Positions 18,821-28,131 of a stretch of 52,573 bases of DNA are shown one piece after another (the stretch's first letter is position 1; every line of letters begins with the position of its first letter). A model generated the notes under the pieces. It ran no database searches. It had not been told where the DNA came from and was given only the letters and a program-made list of their open reading frames with translations. A program made the position numbers and the translations under genes. The DNA is from Cyclobacteriaceae bacterium (GTDB taxonomy: Bacteria; Bacteroidota; Bacteroidia; Cytophagales; Cyclobacteriaceae): contig JAPZUF010000026.1 of assembly GCA_027533395.1 (NCBI GenBank), forward strand, positions 1 through 52,573, read 5' to 3'.

Positions 18821-18851
18821 TTTGTAGGGCTGATAATATCCGCTATTTTTG
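18821..18851 (+). promoter_or_regulatory. sucD promoter
   Basis: TTTG (18821-18824), 19 nt, then TATTTTTG (18844-18851) is an exact match to the Bacteroidota housekeeping promoter. The expected start site is near 18857, about 17 nt before the ATG. Confidence 0.75.
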
Positions 18852-18873
18852 TGGACATTAAAAAAGAAACATC

Positions 18874-19752
18874 ATGAGTGTTCTCGTCAATAAAAATTCG
18901 AAAGTAATCGTACAAGGTTTTACAGGTTCGGAAGGTACTTTCCATGCCGGACAAATGATTGAGTATGGAACCAATGTAGTGGGTGGTGTTACACCTGGTA
19001 AAGGTGGCTCCGAACATTTGGGAAGACCTGTATTCGATACCGTAAAAGATGCAGTTGAAAAAACAGGCGCTGATGTTTCTATCATTTTTGTTCCTCCAGC
19101 TTTTGCAGCTGATGCTATTATGGAAGCAGCCGATGCCGGCATCAAAGTAATCATCACCATTACAGAAGGCATTCCAGTGAAGGATATGATGACAGCCAAG
19201 AAGTACATCAAATCTAAAAATGTAACCTTAGTAGGTCCTAACTGCCCGGGTGTTATCACACCAGGTGAAGCGAAGGTTGGTATCATGCCAGGTTTTGTGT
19301 TTAAGAAAGGAACCATTGGCATTGTATCAAAGTCGGGAACATTAACCTACGAAGCTGCTGACCAAATAGTAAAAGCAGGTTTAGGTATTACTACAGCTAT
19401 CGGAATTGGCGGAGACCCAATTATCGGTACGCCAACAAAAGATGCAGTAGAATTATTGATGAATGATCCTGAGACAGAAGCTATCGTTATGATTGGTGAA
19501 ATTGGTGGTAATTACGAACCTGTTGCTGCACGATGGATTAAAGAAACAGGAAATAAAAAACCGGTTGTTGGTTTTATTGCTGGACAAACAGCACCTCCAG
19601 GTAGAAGAATGGGACATGCAGGAGCCATTATTGGTGGAGCTGAAGACACAGCAGCCGCTAAGATGGAAATCATGCGCGAATGCGGCATACATGTAGTAGA
19701 GTCTCCAGCTGAAATTGGAGAAACCATGTTGAAAGTTTTAAAAAAGAAATAG
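18874..19752 (+). CDS. sucD: Succinyl-CoA synthetase alpha subunit
   Basis: The 292-residue product is full length. The N-terminal CoA-binding Rossmann domain has [15 protein letters not shown] and [11 protein letters not shown]; the [14 protein letters not shown] segment follows. The active-site histidine that is phosphorylated is His248 in [12 protein letters not shown]. With SucB's product succinyl-CoA it makes succinate and NTP in the TCA cycle, or runs in reverse. The beta subunit gene sucC is not adjacent, which is common in Bacteroidota. Confidence 0.96.
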   Translation: MSVLVNKNSKVIVQGFTGSEGTFHAGQMIEYGTNVVGGVTPGKGGSEHLGRPVFDTVKDAVEKTGADVSIIFVPPAFAADAIMEAADAGIKVIITITEGIPVKDMMTAKKYIKSKNVTLVGPNCPGVITPGEAKVGIMPGFVFKKGTIGIVSKSGTLTYEAADQIVKAGLGITTAIGIGGDPIIGTPTKDAVELLMNDPETEAIVMIGEIGGNYEPVAARWIKETGNKKPVVGFIAGQTAPPGRRMGHAGAIIGGAEDTAAAKMEIMRECGIHVVESPAEIGETMLKVLKKK

Positions 19753-19755
19753 AAA

Positions 19756-20001
19756 TTATTTGATAAGGTCGCGCTGCAAATGCGATTCTAAATTTTCAAG
19801 CCCGGGAAGCCATGTGATTTTCTCGGGCTTATTGTTTTCATCATCTTGTAAGTACAAAACTTCAACTACTTTTTTATCGACCATGTGCAAGTGTGCCGTT
19901 CTTCCAGATGTTTGACGCGGACCGATATACAATCCATTTTTCAAGACATATTTAAGTTGCGCATCTAAAGGCAAGCTTTTGATAAAAAATCGTGCAAACA
20001 T
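19756..20001 (-). CDS. Small conserved-looking protein of unknown function
   Basis: The 81-residue product begins MFARFFIKSLPLDAQLKYVL and contains GLYIGPRQTSGRTAHLHMVD and a final LPGLENLESHLQRDLIK. There is no signal peptide or membrane span. The segment with Arg, His and Gly resembles a short DNA- or metal-handling surface, but I recognise no family. It ends 3 bp from the stop of the convergent sucD. Codon use looks like that of the neighbours, which supports a real gene. Confidence 0.6.
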   Translation of the reverse strand: MFARFFIKSLPLDAQLKYVLKNGLYIGPRQTSGRTAHLHMVDKKVVEVLYLQDDENNKPEKITWLPGLENLESHLQRDLIK

Positions 20002-20116
20002 GATTTAACATTTTGATTGGGTGTGCCAAAAATGTTCCAACACGATTTTTGAAGAAAATTCGAAACTTTCGCTCTTTAAGTTTCCCAAAAAGAGAAGAGA
20101 AAAATAGAATTAAGAC

Positions 20117-21454
20117 TTATAACAATTCGTTAGCCAAGTTGGCTAACTCCGACCGCTCTCCTTTTTCTAAAGTGATGTGTGCATATAATTCATGATCTTT
20201 CAGTCGATCAATCAGTGTACTTAAACCATTACTTTGGGTATCAAGGTAAGGTGTATCAATTTGATAGATATCTCCAGTGAAAACAATTTTTGTTCCTTCA
20301 CCTGCGCGAGTAATTATCGTTTTTACTTCGTGAGGGGTAAGGTTTTGTGCTTCATCTACAATGAAAAATATATTCGATAAACTTCTTCCTCTGATATAAG
20401 CTAAAGGCGTGATCAATAATTTCTCTTGGTTCACCATTTCGGTAATCTTAGCAAACTCCTTATCGGTTTCGTTATACTGATTTTGGATAAACTTCAAATT
20501 ATCCCATAACGGTTCCATGTAGGGATTCAACTTTGATTTTATATCGCCAGGTAGGTAGCCAATGTCTTTGTTACTAAGAGGTACAATAGGTCGAGCCAAA
20601 TAGATTTGTTTATAATCTCTTTTTTGTTCTAAAGCGGCAGCCAGAGCAATTAATGTTTTACCTGTTCCTGCAATGCCTTGAATGGTTACTAACTTAATTT
20701 CAGGATTCAACAGAGCGTGCATAGCAAATGCTTGCTCTGCATTACGAGGTTTAATGCCAAAAATGCTTCGCTTTTCTACATGTTCTAATAAACCTGTATG
20801 AGGATTATAAAATGCTAGCGCAGATTTTTTTCCGCTTTTTAAAATGTAGTAATTATTTTTCAACAAGGCTTGTCCTCCTAACAAGGCCTTGGGTTCGCAA
20901 GAACCTTGCTCATAAAGTAAGTTGATTAAATTAGCATCTACTTCTTCAATCACTAACTTTCCGGCATGCAGCGATGAAATGTTTTGTACTTTGCCGGTTG
21001 TATAATCTTCTGCATGTAGACCAAGTGATTTGGCTTTCAATCGTAGATTTATATCCTTTGAAACAAGGATTACTTTCTTTCCTTTTTCTTCTTGTTGTAA
21101 TTGCAAAGCAGAATTTAAAATTCGGTGATCTGCTTTGTGTTCATTAAAAACTTTATTGGCATCTATGGAACTACGCGTGTCCATCAACACTTTAAAATTT
21201 CCTTTGCCCTTACCATTGATGGGATTCCATTGGCCCAAGGGCTGATCTTTGGCAAGTTTATCCATCAATCGAATGAACTCTCTTGCTTCAAAGTTTAAAG
21301 TATCGTTACCTTTTTTAAAGTTATCAAGTTCTTCTAAAACCGTTATCGGAATACCGATATCGTGTTCATCAAAATTTAGAATGGAATTGTGTTCGTAGAG
21401 GATGACAGAGGTGTCGAGTACAAAAATTTTCTTTTCCTTTTTTGCTTTCGCCAT
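20117..21454 (-). CDS. PIN domain - PhoH-like ATPase fusion
   Basis: The 445-residue product has an N-terminal PIN nuclease domain (FVLDTSVILY with Asp14, EELDNFKKG with acidic 41-42, and VSKDINLRLKAK at about 131-142). The PhoH ATPase follows, with Walker A GIAGTGKT (260-267) and Walker B FFIVDEAQN (about 364-372). PIN-PhoH proteins (YlaK type) are ATP-dependent RNA-acting enzymes in vitro, with an unwinding and nuclease role proposed. It is cytosolic and looks monocistronic. Confidence 0.92.
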   Translation of the reverse strand: MAKAKKEKKIFVLDTSVILYEHNSILNFDEHDIGIPITVLEELDNFKKGNDTLNFEAREFIRLMDKLAKDQPLGQWNPINGKGKGNFKVLMDTRSSIDANKVFNEHKADHRILNSALQLQQEEKGKKVILVSKDINLRLKAKSLGLHAEDYTTGKVQNISSLHAGKLVIEEVDANLINLLYEQGSCEPKALLGGQALLKNNYYILKSGKKSALAFYNPHTGLLEHVEKRSIFGIKPRNAEQAFAMHALLNPEIKLVTIQGIAGTGKTLIALAAALEQKRDYKQIYLARPIVPLSNKDIGYLPGDIKSKLNPYMEPLWDNLKFIQNQYNETDKEFAKITEMVNQEKLLITPLAYIRGRSLSNIFFIVDEAQNLTPHEVKTIITRAGEGTKIVFTGDIYQIDTPYLDTQSNGLSTLIDRLKDHELYAHITLEKGERSELANLANELL

Positions 21455-21525
21455 AGGGAACTACAACTTGGTTTTCTAAATGTAGGAAAGAAAAAAGGAT
21501 TATAATTTTTTTCAGCTAATATTTT

Positions 21526-21987
21526 TTAAAACTTAATGTTGATACCAATGCCTTGACCGGATAGGATTATACTAGGTCTCATTCCGGTTTTGTTGCCGTA
21601 AGAAAGATTGTATTGATCAATAGCTTCTTGTGCATTTTTACCAGAAGATTTTGATAGCGCGAAACTCACTCCTAATAAGGCTGCTCCGGCACCAGCTAAA
21701 GCCCATTCCGGATTATCACCTCCTAATATTAAAGTGCTGACAGGAAGCATAACCAACAAACCTCCTGCAAATCCGCTGATGCCAGAATAGGTGTATAGTT
21801 TTCTTGATTTTTTAAATTGGAGAGAAAGATTTTCATCAACACTTAATAATTGTTGTACTTGTTTAGCACTAAGTTCTGTATCTTCTCTCTGAAATTTTAT
21901 TCCAGCTATGCTGTGGGTTAGCTCAATATTCTGTGCTAAAGAAGAAATAGAAAGAATAAAGAGCAGTATTGTACTGGTGTATTTCAT
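21526..21987 (-). CDS. Exported protein with hydrophobic segment, unknown function
   Basis: The 153-residue product has a signal peptide (ILLFILSISSLAQN). A hydrophobic pair (GFAGGLLVMLPVSTLIL and WALAGAGAALLGVSFAL, about 74-110) looks like a helical hairpin. The end GQGIGINIKF is beta-like, so outer-membrane contact is possible. Its start codon shares one base with the stop of the gene upstream (TAATG arrangement at 21987), so the two are translationally coupled. Confidence 0.65.
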   Translation of the reverse strand: MKYTSTILLFILSISSLAQNIELTHSIAGIKFQREDTELSAKQVQQLLSVDENLSLQFKKSRKLYTYSGISGFAGGLLVMLPVSTLILGGDNPEWALAGAGAALLGVSFALSKSSGKNAQEAIDQYNLSYGNKTGMRPSIILSGQGIGINIKF

Positions 21988-22940
21988 TATAAAAATCTTT
22001 TCTCAATTAATTCCATAAACTCATGAAACTCTTCCGATTCCTGATCCCAATCTTGTAATTGTTTATTGAGAAACTGCATCGCAGCATCATAATCTTGTTG
22101 GCTATCGATGTGTTGAATGGTATCAGTAAATTTTTCGAAATCACCTTGAAAAAGTGCTTTCGTAAACATGAATTTCTGGTTGATGGTTAATTTTTCTTTA
22201 AGAGATTGAATCTTTTGAAATTCATCTGCCAATGTTTTATTTTCCTTTGAATGGGCGTTCGGAGTGCTTTTCGACTGTACTGGAGTTGAAGTCGCAATTT
22301 TTGGTTTTTTCTGTTCGAAAAAGAAATCGATGGTTACAGGTTCCAAAACACTTAATTGTTCTAAAACAGGTTCAATATCTTCCGGACTAAAATTTAATTC
22401 TTCTAAAATTTTATCAAGTATTGCAAAGGCTTCGTTGCCCGAAACCACATCCATTTTTCGCTCTTGTAATATTTGTGATAATCGAAGCAAAGGCGCTTTA
22501 TTCAGCTTTAAATATTTTAAATCTTCCTTAAATCTATCTAACTCTAACTTGTTTTGATTGCCTGTAATTAATCGTGAAAAGAAGTCGTACGGATTAAGAA
22601 CATCTTGTAAAGTATGTTGCGTTGCTTGTACAACCAATGGCTCCAAATAATTTTTACTGATTTTAATATGCCTGGATAAAACGTTGGCTAGTTGTTGTTG
22701 TGCTTCTTGCACCGCTTCGGCTTCATAATCGAAATACGGACTGCGAATTTTCTGCATCTCTGTTTTCCATGTTCTAAAGAGATTTTGGATGATGAAGAGA
22801 TTGATCTGCTCAACTTCCGAAAGTGATAACAACTCTTTCCCGCTAATAAATTGTTTGTCAACAAAGAATCTATCCAACACTTTGCGTGTATATTGCTGAC
22901 TGTATTTTTGGATGGCTTGTAAACTGATTTTATCTTCCAT
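21987..22940 (-). CDS. Uncharacterised cytosolic protein
   Basis: From ATG 22940 the product has 317 residues and starts MEDKISLQAIQKYSQQYT. Upstream in-frame codons run into the divergent ferredoxin gene and are unlikely to be used. It is mostly helical. A proline- and Ser/Thr-rich linker (about 220-245) is followed by a C-terminal helical module (KLTINQKFMFTKALFQGDFE, then DYDAAMQFLNK). I recall such modules at the ends of several uncharacterised Bacteroidota proteins. No catalytic motif. It is coupled to the downstream exported protein gene. Confidence 0.7.
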   Translation of the reverse strand: MEDKISLQAIQKYSQQYTRKVLDRFFVDKQFISGKELLSLSEVEQINLFIIQNLFRTWKTEMQKIRSPYFDYEAEAVQEAQQQLANVLSRHIKISKNYLEPLVVQATQHTLQDVLNPYDFFSRLITGNQNKLELDRFKEDLKYLKLNKAPLLRLSQILQERKMDVVSGNEAFAILDKILEELNFSPEDIEPVLEQLSVLEPVTIDFFFEQKKPKIATSTPVQSKSTPNAHSKENKTLADEFQKIQSLKEKLTINQKFMFTKALFQGDFEKFTDTIQHIDSQQDYDAAMQFLNKQLQDWDQESEEFHEFMELIEKRFL

Positions 22941-22988
22941 AATCGTATAGCCAAAGTTAAACGCTTTCGCGAAATAAAATATTTTGTT

Positions 22989-23321
22989 GTGAAATTCATT
23001 ATCGAGAACCTTAACCAAATCATTGAAACCACTAAGGAAAATGTTCCGCTGGCTTTGGCTTTGCGCGAACAACATATCGAATGGATGCAGAGTTGTGGCG
23101 GGAAAGGCAGATGCACGACTTGTAAATTCGATGTTTTAGAAGGGATGGAGAACATTAGCCCCTACACTCCGGCAGAAAGAAAATACCTTGAGAATAGACA
23201 AATTAGTCTAACGCAAAGATTGGCCTGCCAGGTAAGGATCAGTGGCAAGGTAGTAGCCAAAATACCGCACGATAGCAAGCTGCCACACTTGCATTATTTG
23301 GATGGCAACATAAAACCTTAG
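22989..23321 (+). CDS. 2Fe-2S ferredoxin
   Basis: The 110-residue product has the plant/adrenodoxin-type cluster pattern. Cys36, Cys42 and Cys45 (CGGKGRCTTC) and Cys80 (RLACQ) bind one 2Fe-2S cluster. The beta-grasp fold is consistent with the 2Fe-2S family (Fer2 domain). It is a soluble electron carrier. The partner is not obvious; tdk, porZ and recO follow on the same strand after 39 bp. It is divergent from the gene at 21987-22940 with 48 bp between the starts. Confidence 0.9.
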   Translation: MKFIIENLNQIIETTKENVPLALALREQHIEWMQSCGGKGRCTTCKFDVLEGMENISPYTPAERKYLENRQISLTQRLACQVRISGKVVAKIPHDSKLPHLHYLDGNIKP

Positions 23322-23360
23322 AAAGCACCAAGAATTGCGATTAACACTTAATTTTGTTGC

Positions 23361-23963
23361 ATGTTTATAGAACCTCGCGTTGGAAATAACAAAACACACA
23401 CTGGCTGGATTGAGGTGGTTTGTGGCTGCATGTTCTCTGGTAAAACAGAAGAATTAATTCGCAGGTTAAACCGAGCCTTAATCGCTAAACAGCAAGTCGA
23501 AATTTTTAAACCGGTTATTGATAACCGATACCACGCAACATCAGTTGTATCACACAACCAGAATGCGATTCGTTCAACAACTGTAAATTTTGCACAAGAT
23601 ATTTTAATGCTTTCCGGAGATTGTGATGTAGTGGGTATAGATGAAGCACAATTTTTTGACGATGCCATCGTAGAAGTTTGTAATACGCTGGCTAACCAAG
23701 GCAAAAGAGTAATTGTGGCGGGCCTCGACATGGATTTTGAAGGTCGACCTTTTGGACCCATGCCATTTATATTAGCCACTGCAGAGTATGTTACCAAGTT
23801 ACATGCAATATGTATGCAAACTGGAGAACTTGCTTCTTATAGTTTTAGAACTAGTGAAGACGATAGACAAATTGTAGTTGGAGAAAAAAATGTTTATGAA
23901 GCCAGAAGTCGTAAAGCATTTTATGAAGGCATGCTTGCCAAACAAAAAAGGCAAGAAGAATAA
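23361..23963 (+). CDS. tdk: Thymidine kinase, type II
   Basis: The 200-residue product has Walker A GCMFSGKT (22-29), the catalytic Glu95 in DEAQFF (94-99) and the lasso region near FGPMPFILATAEYVTKLHA. It phosphorylates thymidine to dTMP in the salvage pathway. The usual four-Cys zinc site is mostly lost: Cys151 remains in CMQTGELA, while the other positions are Thr154, Ser183 and Ala186. I recall similar loss in other Bacteroidota enzymes. A TAATTTTG at 23349-23356 looks like a -7 box but is too close to the ATG to serve this start. Confidence 0.93.
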   Translation: MFIEPRVGNNKTHTGWIEVVCGCMFSGKTEELIRRLNRALIAKQQVEIFKPVIDNRYHATSVVSHNQNAIRSTTVNFAQDILMLSGDCDVVGIDEAQFFDDAIVEVCNTLANQGKRVIVAGLDMDFEGRPFGPMPFILATAEYVTKLHAICMQTGELASYSFRTSEDDRQIVVGEKNVYEARSRKAFYEGMLAKQKRQEE

Positions 23964-23975
23964 ACATTCACCAGC

Positions 23976-26141
23976 ATGTTGAAAAATATTGTATGCATCC
24001 TTTGTTATTTTTTGTTGCAAGGTAAACTTGTTGCACAAAACATTCCTTTGGGAACGTGGAGGTTTCATAGCTCAGGAGAAGATGTGCAGTTGCTAAGAAG
24101 TTATCAAAACACATTATTAGCTGCCACAACCAATACTATCTACTCGATTAATGAAGAAGATAATTCCATTCAAAGTTTGAATAAAGTAAATGCCTTATCC
24201 GATGTTGGAATCACTGCTTTACAATTCAATCCTTCCAATGGAGATTTTTGGGTAGGTTATGCAAATGGAAATCTCGACATCATTTCACAAAACAGAGTAA
24301 ACAATTTTAATTTATTGGTTAATCCTTCTGGTGTATTAGGAAGTCCTGCCATCAGAGATATTTATTTCTTAAACAACGCAGCTTATCTGGCGACCTCTTA
24401 TGGAGTAATCGTAATGGATGTTAATCTGCGAAATGTTCGTTTTAGTTGGCGTAACATTGGACAAGGTGGCCAACAATTAGCCATCAGGCAAATCACAACT
24501 TTGCGCGACAGCATTTATCTGGCAACAGAAGATGGTATCCTGGCAGGAAAGTTAAGCGATAATTTACAAGACTTTAATAATTGGAATAGATTCAATGCCG
24601 GAGATTTAAATAATCCTATTTCAGCTTTGGTTACATTTAACGATAAGCTATATGCAGCCATTAATAATCGAGGTGTATTTAAGTACACAGGAACAAGCTG
24701 GGTTAGACGAACTGAAATTCCGATTCAAACAACCTATACAGCGCTTCGTACAGGAAACAACCAATTAATTGTTCAAGGTAATGCTACAGGATTATTTAAT
24801 CCACAAAGTAATGGCTTCGAAAATTTTGATACTGGAACAATCGGCACACTGAGGAATATTGTTTTTCACGCAAATACTTGGTGGATTACAAATGGACAAA
24901 CAGGATTACTTAAACAAATAAACAATCAATGGCAAAAGATTACCATTACTGGTATGGCATCATCATTTGTGTTCCAAAGTTTTTCAAATGATAACGTTAC
25001 CTATGCTGTGCATGGCGGTTATCAAAGTAATTTTACAGCTATTACTTCACCTTTGGCGATTAGTAAATTTGAAAACGGAACCTGGACAACTACTACAACC
25101 CAACTTCGCTTTGCCAGTGTAGCAAAAAAAATGGGAGAACGTTTATTAATGGGTTCATTCGGTGATGGACTTGAAATTCTTCAACCTAACTCATCCCAAA
25201 TTTTCAATTCAGGAAATAGCACTTTGCAGCGGGTTACCGATTTTGCTTTTACCTCGAAAGGAACTTGGATTGCCAATTATAATGCAACAGAATCAATACA
25301 ATTATTAAACACAGATAATACATTAGCGCCTTTTACTCCAGGAAACGTAACGCGCTTAACCACAAAAATAGTTGTGGATGATTTTGAAAACCTATGGTTA
25401 GTACAAAGTGAAAATGCAAGTAACGGTATAGCTATATTAAACAGCAATGCAGAACTTATCAGAACGGTGAGTGATGCAAATGGTTCATTACCGGATAGAC
25501 GCGTTTATGCTGCTGCTGTTGATAAAGAAGGATTGGTTTGGTTAGGTACAGGACAAGGCGTTTGTTATTTTTCAGATGTACAAGGACAAGCCGTCAGACC
25601 GATTGTAGAGGGAAGATTTTTATTAAGTGATGAACGTGTTAATGCCATTGCAATAGATGGAGGAAATAGAAAATGGTTTGGGACGCAGCGGGGTTTATGG
25701 TTATTTAATGAAGAAGGAGATGAGGCATTAGCAAACTTTACAACTGATAATTCACCCCTACCTTCTAATATCATTCGCAATCTTTCTTGGGATGAAGTAA
25801 GCGGAGAGTTGTTTATTACAACAGACGCAGGTTTGGTTTCGTTCAGAACGGACGCTAGCAAAGGTGAAGAACAAGCAAAATCTATTAAAATATTTCCTAA
25901 TCCAGTTCAACCTGAATTTATTGGCTTGGTAGGCATAACACAATTGGTTAACCAAGCAAGTGTAAAGATTATTACTGCTGATGGTAAACTTATTAAACAA
26001 CTCAATGCCAATGGTGGCACGGCCGCTTGGGATTTAACAAATTTTAAAAACGAAAAAGTTAAGAGTGGTGTTTACTTTGTTTTAACAGCAAGTGGAGATG
26101 GAGTAGAGAAGAAGGCCGGAAAAATTATAGTGGTACGTTAA
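23976..26141 (+). CDS. porZ: Type IX secretion protein PorZ-like (beta-propellers plus sorting domain)
   Basis: The 721-residue product has a signal peptide (MLKNIVCILCYFLLQGKLVAQ) and opens with IPLGTWRFHSSGEDVQLLRS, as in PorZ. Two seven-bladed propellers follow, with repeated motifs such as DREG/DNFENLWLVQS, KEGLVWLGTGQGVCYF and GGNRKWFGTQRGLWLF. The C-terminal type A sorting domain starts KIFPNPVQPEF and ends KAGKIIVVR. In Porphyromonas PorZ is part of the surface attachment complex that links T9SS cargo to A-LPS. The stop is 1 bp from the recO start. Confidence 0.82.
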   Translation: MLKNIVCILCYFLLQGKLVAQNIPLGTWRFHSSGEDVQLLRSYQNTLLAATTNTIYSINEEDNSIQSLNKVNALSDVGITALQFNPSNGDFWVGYANGNLDIISQNRVNNFNLLVNPSGVLGSPAIRDIYFLNNAAYLATSYGVIVMDVNLRNVRFSWRNIGQGGQQLAIRQITTLRDSIYLATEDGILAGKLSDNLQDFNNWNRFNAGDLNNPISALVTFNDKLYAAINNRGVFKYTGTSWVRRTEIPIQTTYTALRTGNNQLIVQGNATGLFNPQSNGFENFDTGTIGTLRNIVFHANTWWITNGQTGLLKQINNQWQKITITGMASSFVFQSFSNDNVTYAVHGGYQSNFTAITSPLAISKFENGTWTTTTTQLRFASVAKKMGERLLMGSFGDGLEILQPNSSQIFNSGNSTLQRVTDFAFTSKGTWIANYNATESIQLLNTDNTLAPFTPGNVTRLTTKIVVDDFENLWLVQSENASNGIAILNSNAELIRTVSDANGSLPDRRVYAAAVDKEGLVWLGTGQGVCYFSDVQGQAVRPIVEGRFLLSDERVNAIAIDGGNRKWFGTQRGLWLFNEEGDEALANFTTDNSPLPSNIIRNLSWDEVSGELFITTDAGLVSFRTDASKGEEQAKSIKIFPNPVQPEFIGLVGITQLVNQASVKIITADGKLIKQLNANGGTAAWDLTNFKNEKVKSGVYFVLTASGDGVEKKAGKIIVVR

Positions 26142-26142
26142 C

Positions 26143-26811
26143 ATGATTTGTAAAACAAGAGGCATCGTACTTCGCTATGTGCGTTATCGCGAAACATCGA
26201 TTATAGCTACTATTTTTACAGAATCATTTGGAACACATGCGTACATCATCAATAATATTAGAACTGCAAAAGGCACGGCTAAAATAGCTTTGTACCAGCC
26301 CTTAACATTATTAGATTTAATAGTTTACCATAAACCCAATCAGGAAGTTGCGCGCATAAAGGAAGTTAAGTGTTTGTATGCGTATCAAACACTTTCAGCT
26401 GATATGTATAAAACTGGTATTGCTTTATTTATAACAGAAGTTTTAAACAAAGTTTTAAAAGAAGAAAGTAATCCGGTTGAACTATTTGAATTTTTACAAA
26501 ACAGTTTAATTACTTTAGATCATCTACATGAAAAAGCTAATCATTTTCATCTTTTGTTTTTAATTAAGTTAAGTCATTATTTAGGTTTCGGCATCAGTAA
26601 TAAAAGTGAGTTGATTCAAGAATTGTTAGGTAACAATATTCAAGCAAATGATTTAGAAGTAATTTTACAAGCCAATTACCTCGATGATTTGCTAACTAAT
26701 TTTCAACAAAGAAAAACTTTATTAGACTATTGCTTGCAACAGTACACACAGCATGTACCCGGGTTTAATGAATTGAAATCAATTGATGTGATTCGCGAAC
26801 TTTGGAAATAA
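26143..26811 (+). CDS. recO: DNA repair protein RecO
   Basis: The 222-residue product has the N-terminal OB-fold of RecO (TRGIVLRYVRYRETSIIATI, then FGTHAYIINNIRTAKG). A helical C-terminal domain follows (YKTGIALFITEVLNKVLKEE). RecO acts with RecR to load RecA on SSB-coated single strands. The zinc cysteines seen in some RecO proteins are absent; the chain is also shorter than the E. coli protein. It starts 1 bp after porZ. Its last 33 bp overlap the 3' end of the convergent glycosyltransferase gene. Confidence 0.88.
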   Translation: MICKTRGIVLRYVRYRETSIIATIFTESFGTHAYIINNIRTAKGTAKIALYQPLTLLDLIVYHKPNQEVARIKEVKCLYAYQTLSADMYKTGIALFITEVLNKVLKEESNPVELFEFLQNSLITLDHLHEKANHFHLLFLIKLSHYLGFGISNKSELIQELLGNNIQANDLEVILQANYLDDLLTNFQQRKTLLDYCLQQYTQHVPGFNELKSIDVIRELWK

Positions 26812-28131
26812 GTAAGATTTCAAATCAAACTTTTCTTCAAAAAGGAAAACCAACCAAACTATCGCATACTCAACTGCTACAATCCAATAGTTTTCTTCAA
26901 AACCGTTGGAAGAATAACCAGCGTATGTTAAAGAAATTAATAGCGACCATACAATCGGATAAATTTTATGTGTGATAACTGATAGGCATAGTAAGGGAAT
27001 AACATACCAGGGATGAATGGTAGTTGAAAAAGTAAGGTATAGGAAAAAGTAAAACTGCATGTTCTCAACTATTCTATCAAAGGGTTGATTTATCATTTCA
27101 AATCTTTTCCAGATACTATGACCTAAAATGATTAAAAGTGTTAATACCCCTAACAGTGGACCTAAAAAAGAAATAGTATTGTATCCAACTAATTGATAAC
27201 CTATCCATCTCAACAAATAATATACGCTTGCATTAAACTCAAATTGTGAAAAGTAATAGCCCAAACTTTTTTGAAATCCTAAAACCAAAGTGGGATCATA
27301 GTAGATAAGAAAGAAGAATATTACAATAGAAATGAATGTGATACTAAACGCAATCAATCTTTTTAAATTTATATAGGATAAAAGTGCAGGTAACATCACT
27401 GCAGGATTTAATTTGATAAGAAAAGCACTTGCCCAGATGATAGATGAGTAGAGAAATCTATTTTGCTTTAAAGTAGATAAAGCAAAAAATAATAACGGTG
27501 CAATTAGAATTTCAAGGTGAAGATTGCCAATTCCTTCAACCAATACCAAAGGATTAAACCAATATACAATTAGTAACGAATTAATTGATGAATGTGGTTT
27601 AAGTATTTGAATGAGAAAGATCAACCCTATCAACTCAAAAAGTAAAATTATAAATCGGAGTAAAAGAATATTGTTAGCAAAAGTTTCATCACTTGGTAAG
27701 CTGATTAAATAAAAAACAACTTGAGCTAGTGGTGGATAAACACTAAAGTAACTTTTAGAATTTAGTTTTGGATAAAGTTTCTCTTCTTCAGGAAAATCAT
27801 TCACATTATTTTCCTTCAGCATTGCGGGTGTAGCAGCAAATACATCAATTTGATGTTGCTGTAATTTTCCATCCCAAATGTATCGGTAAACATCTTCAGA
27901 AAGAGTAGGCGTGTGAAAAAAGAATGTTAATCTAAGTAAACAACCTATGATGATGATGGTTGATATTTTGATGTTTAAACTCGTTTTTATTGTAATGAAG
28001 TAACTTATAGTTAAGGCAATAAAGCATAGTATCAGTGAAATTGTTTCAAATCTTTTCACATAAAATTGAAGAATGAAAAATGTTATTACTGAAACACTTG
28101 ATGCGAAATAAAACCAAATTTTTCTATCCAT
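26779..28131 (-). CDS. GT-C type integral membrane glycosyltransferase
   Basis: The 450-residue product has 10-12 hydrophobic spans. The first large loop carries TLSEDVYRYIWDGKL, the acidic motif of polyprenyl-phosphate mannosyltransferases (ArnT/DUF2029-like). FSVYPPLAQVVFYLI follows, as in this group. It would transfer a sugar from a polyprenyl-phosphate donor at the outer face of the inner membrane. It is the last gene of a three-gene operon and overlaps the upstream GT2 gene by 8 bp; the donor-making GT2 is two genes upstream. Acceptor unknown. Confidence 0.8.
   Translation of the reverse strand: MDRKIWFYFASSVSVITFFILQFYVKRFETISLILCFIALTISYFITIKTSLNIKISTIIIIGCLLRLTFFFHTPTLSEDVYRYIWDGKLQQHQIDVFAATPAMLKENNVNDFPEEEKLYPKLNSKSYFSVYPPLAQVVFYLISLPSDETFANNILLLRFIILLFELIGLIFLIQILKPHSSINSLLIVYWFNPLVLVEGIGNLHLEILIAPLLFFALSTLKQNRFLYSSIIWASAFLIKLNPAVMLPALLSYINLKRLIAFSITFISIVIFFFLIYYDPTLVLGFQKSLGYYFSQFEFNASVYYLLRWIGYQLVGYNTISFLGPLLGVLTLLIILGHSIWKRFEMINQPFDRIVENMQFYFFLYLTFSTTIHPWYVIPLLCLSVITHKIYPIVWSLLISLTYAGYSSNGFEENYWIVAVEYAIVWLVFLFEEKFDLKSYLFPKFANHIN

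Noticed and set aside
18858-19322. Minus-strand open frame of 154 codons inside sucD
   Set aside because: It lies wholly on sucD, which is certain; the translation is Pro/Thr/Met-rich shadow sequence.
22688-23155. Minus-strand open frame of 155 codons spanning the ferredoxin start
   Set aside because: It overlaps both the ferredoxin and the uncharacterised gene; both of those are better supported.
23349-23356. TAATTTTG as promoter of tdk
   Set aside because: A start site from this box would fall at or beyond the ATG, and no -33 element lies at the right distance.
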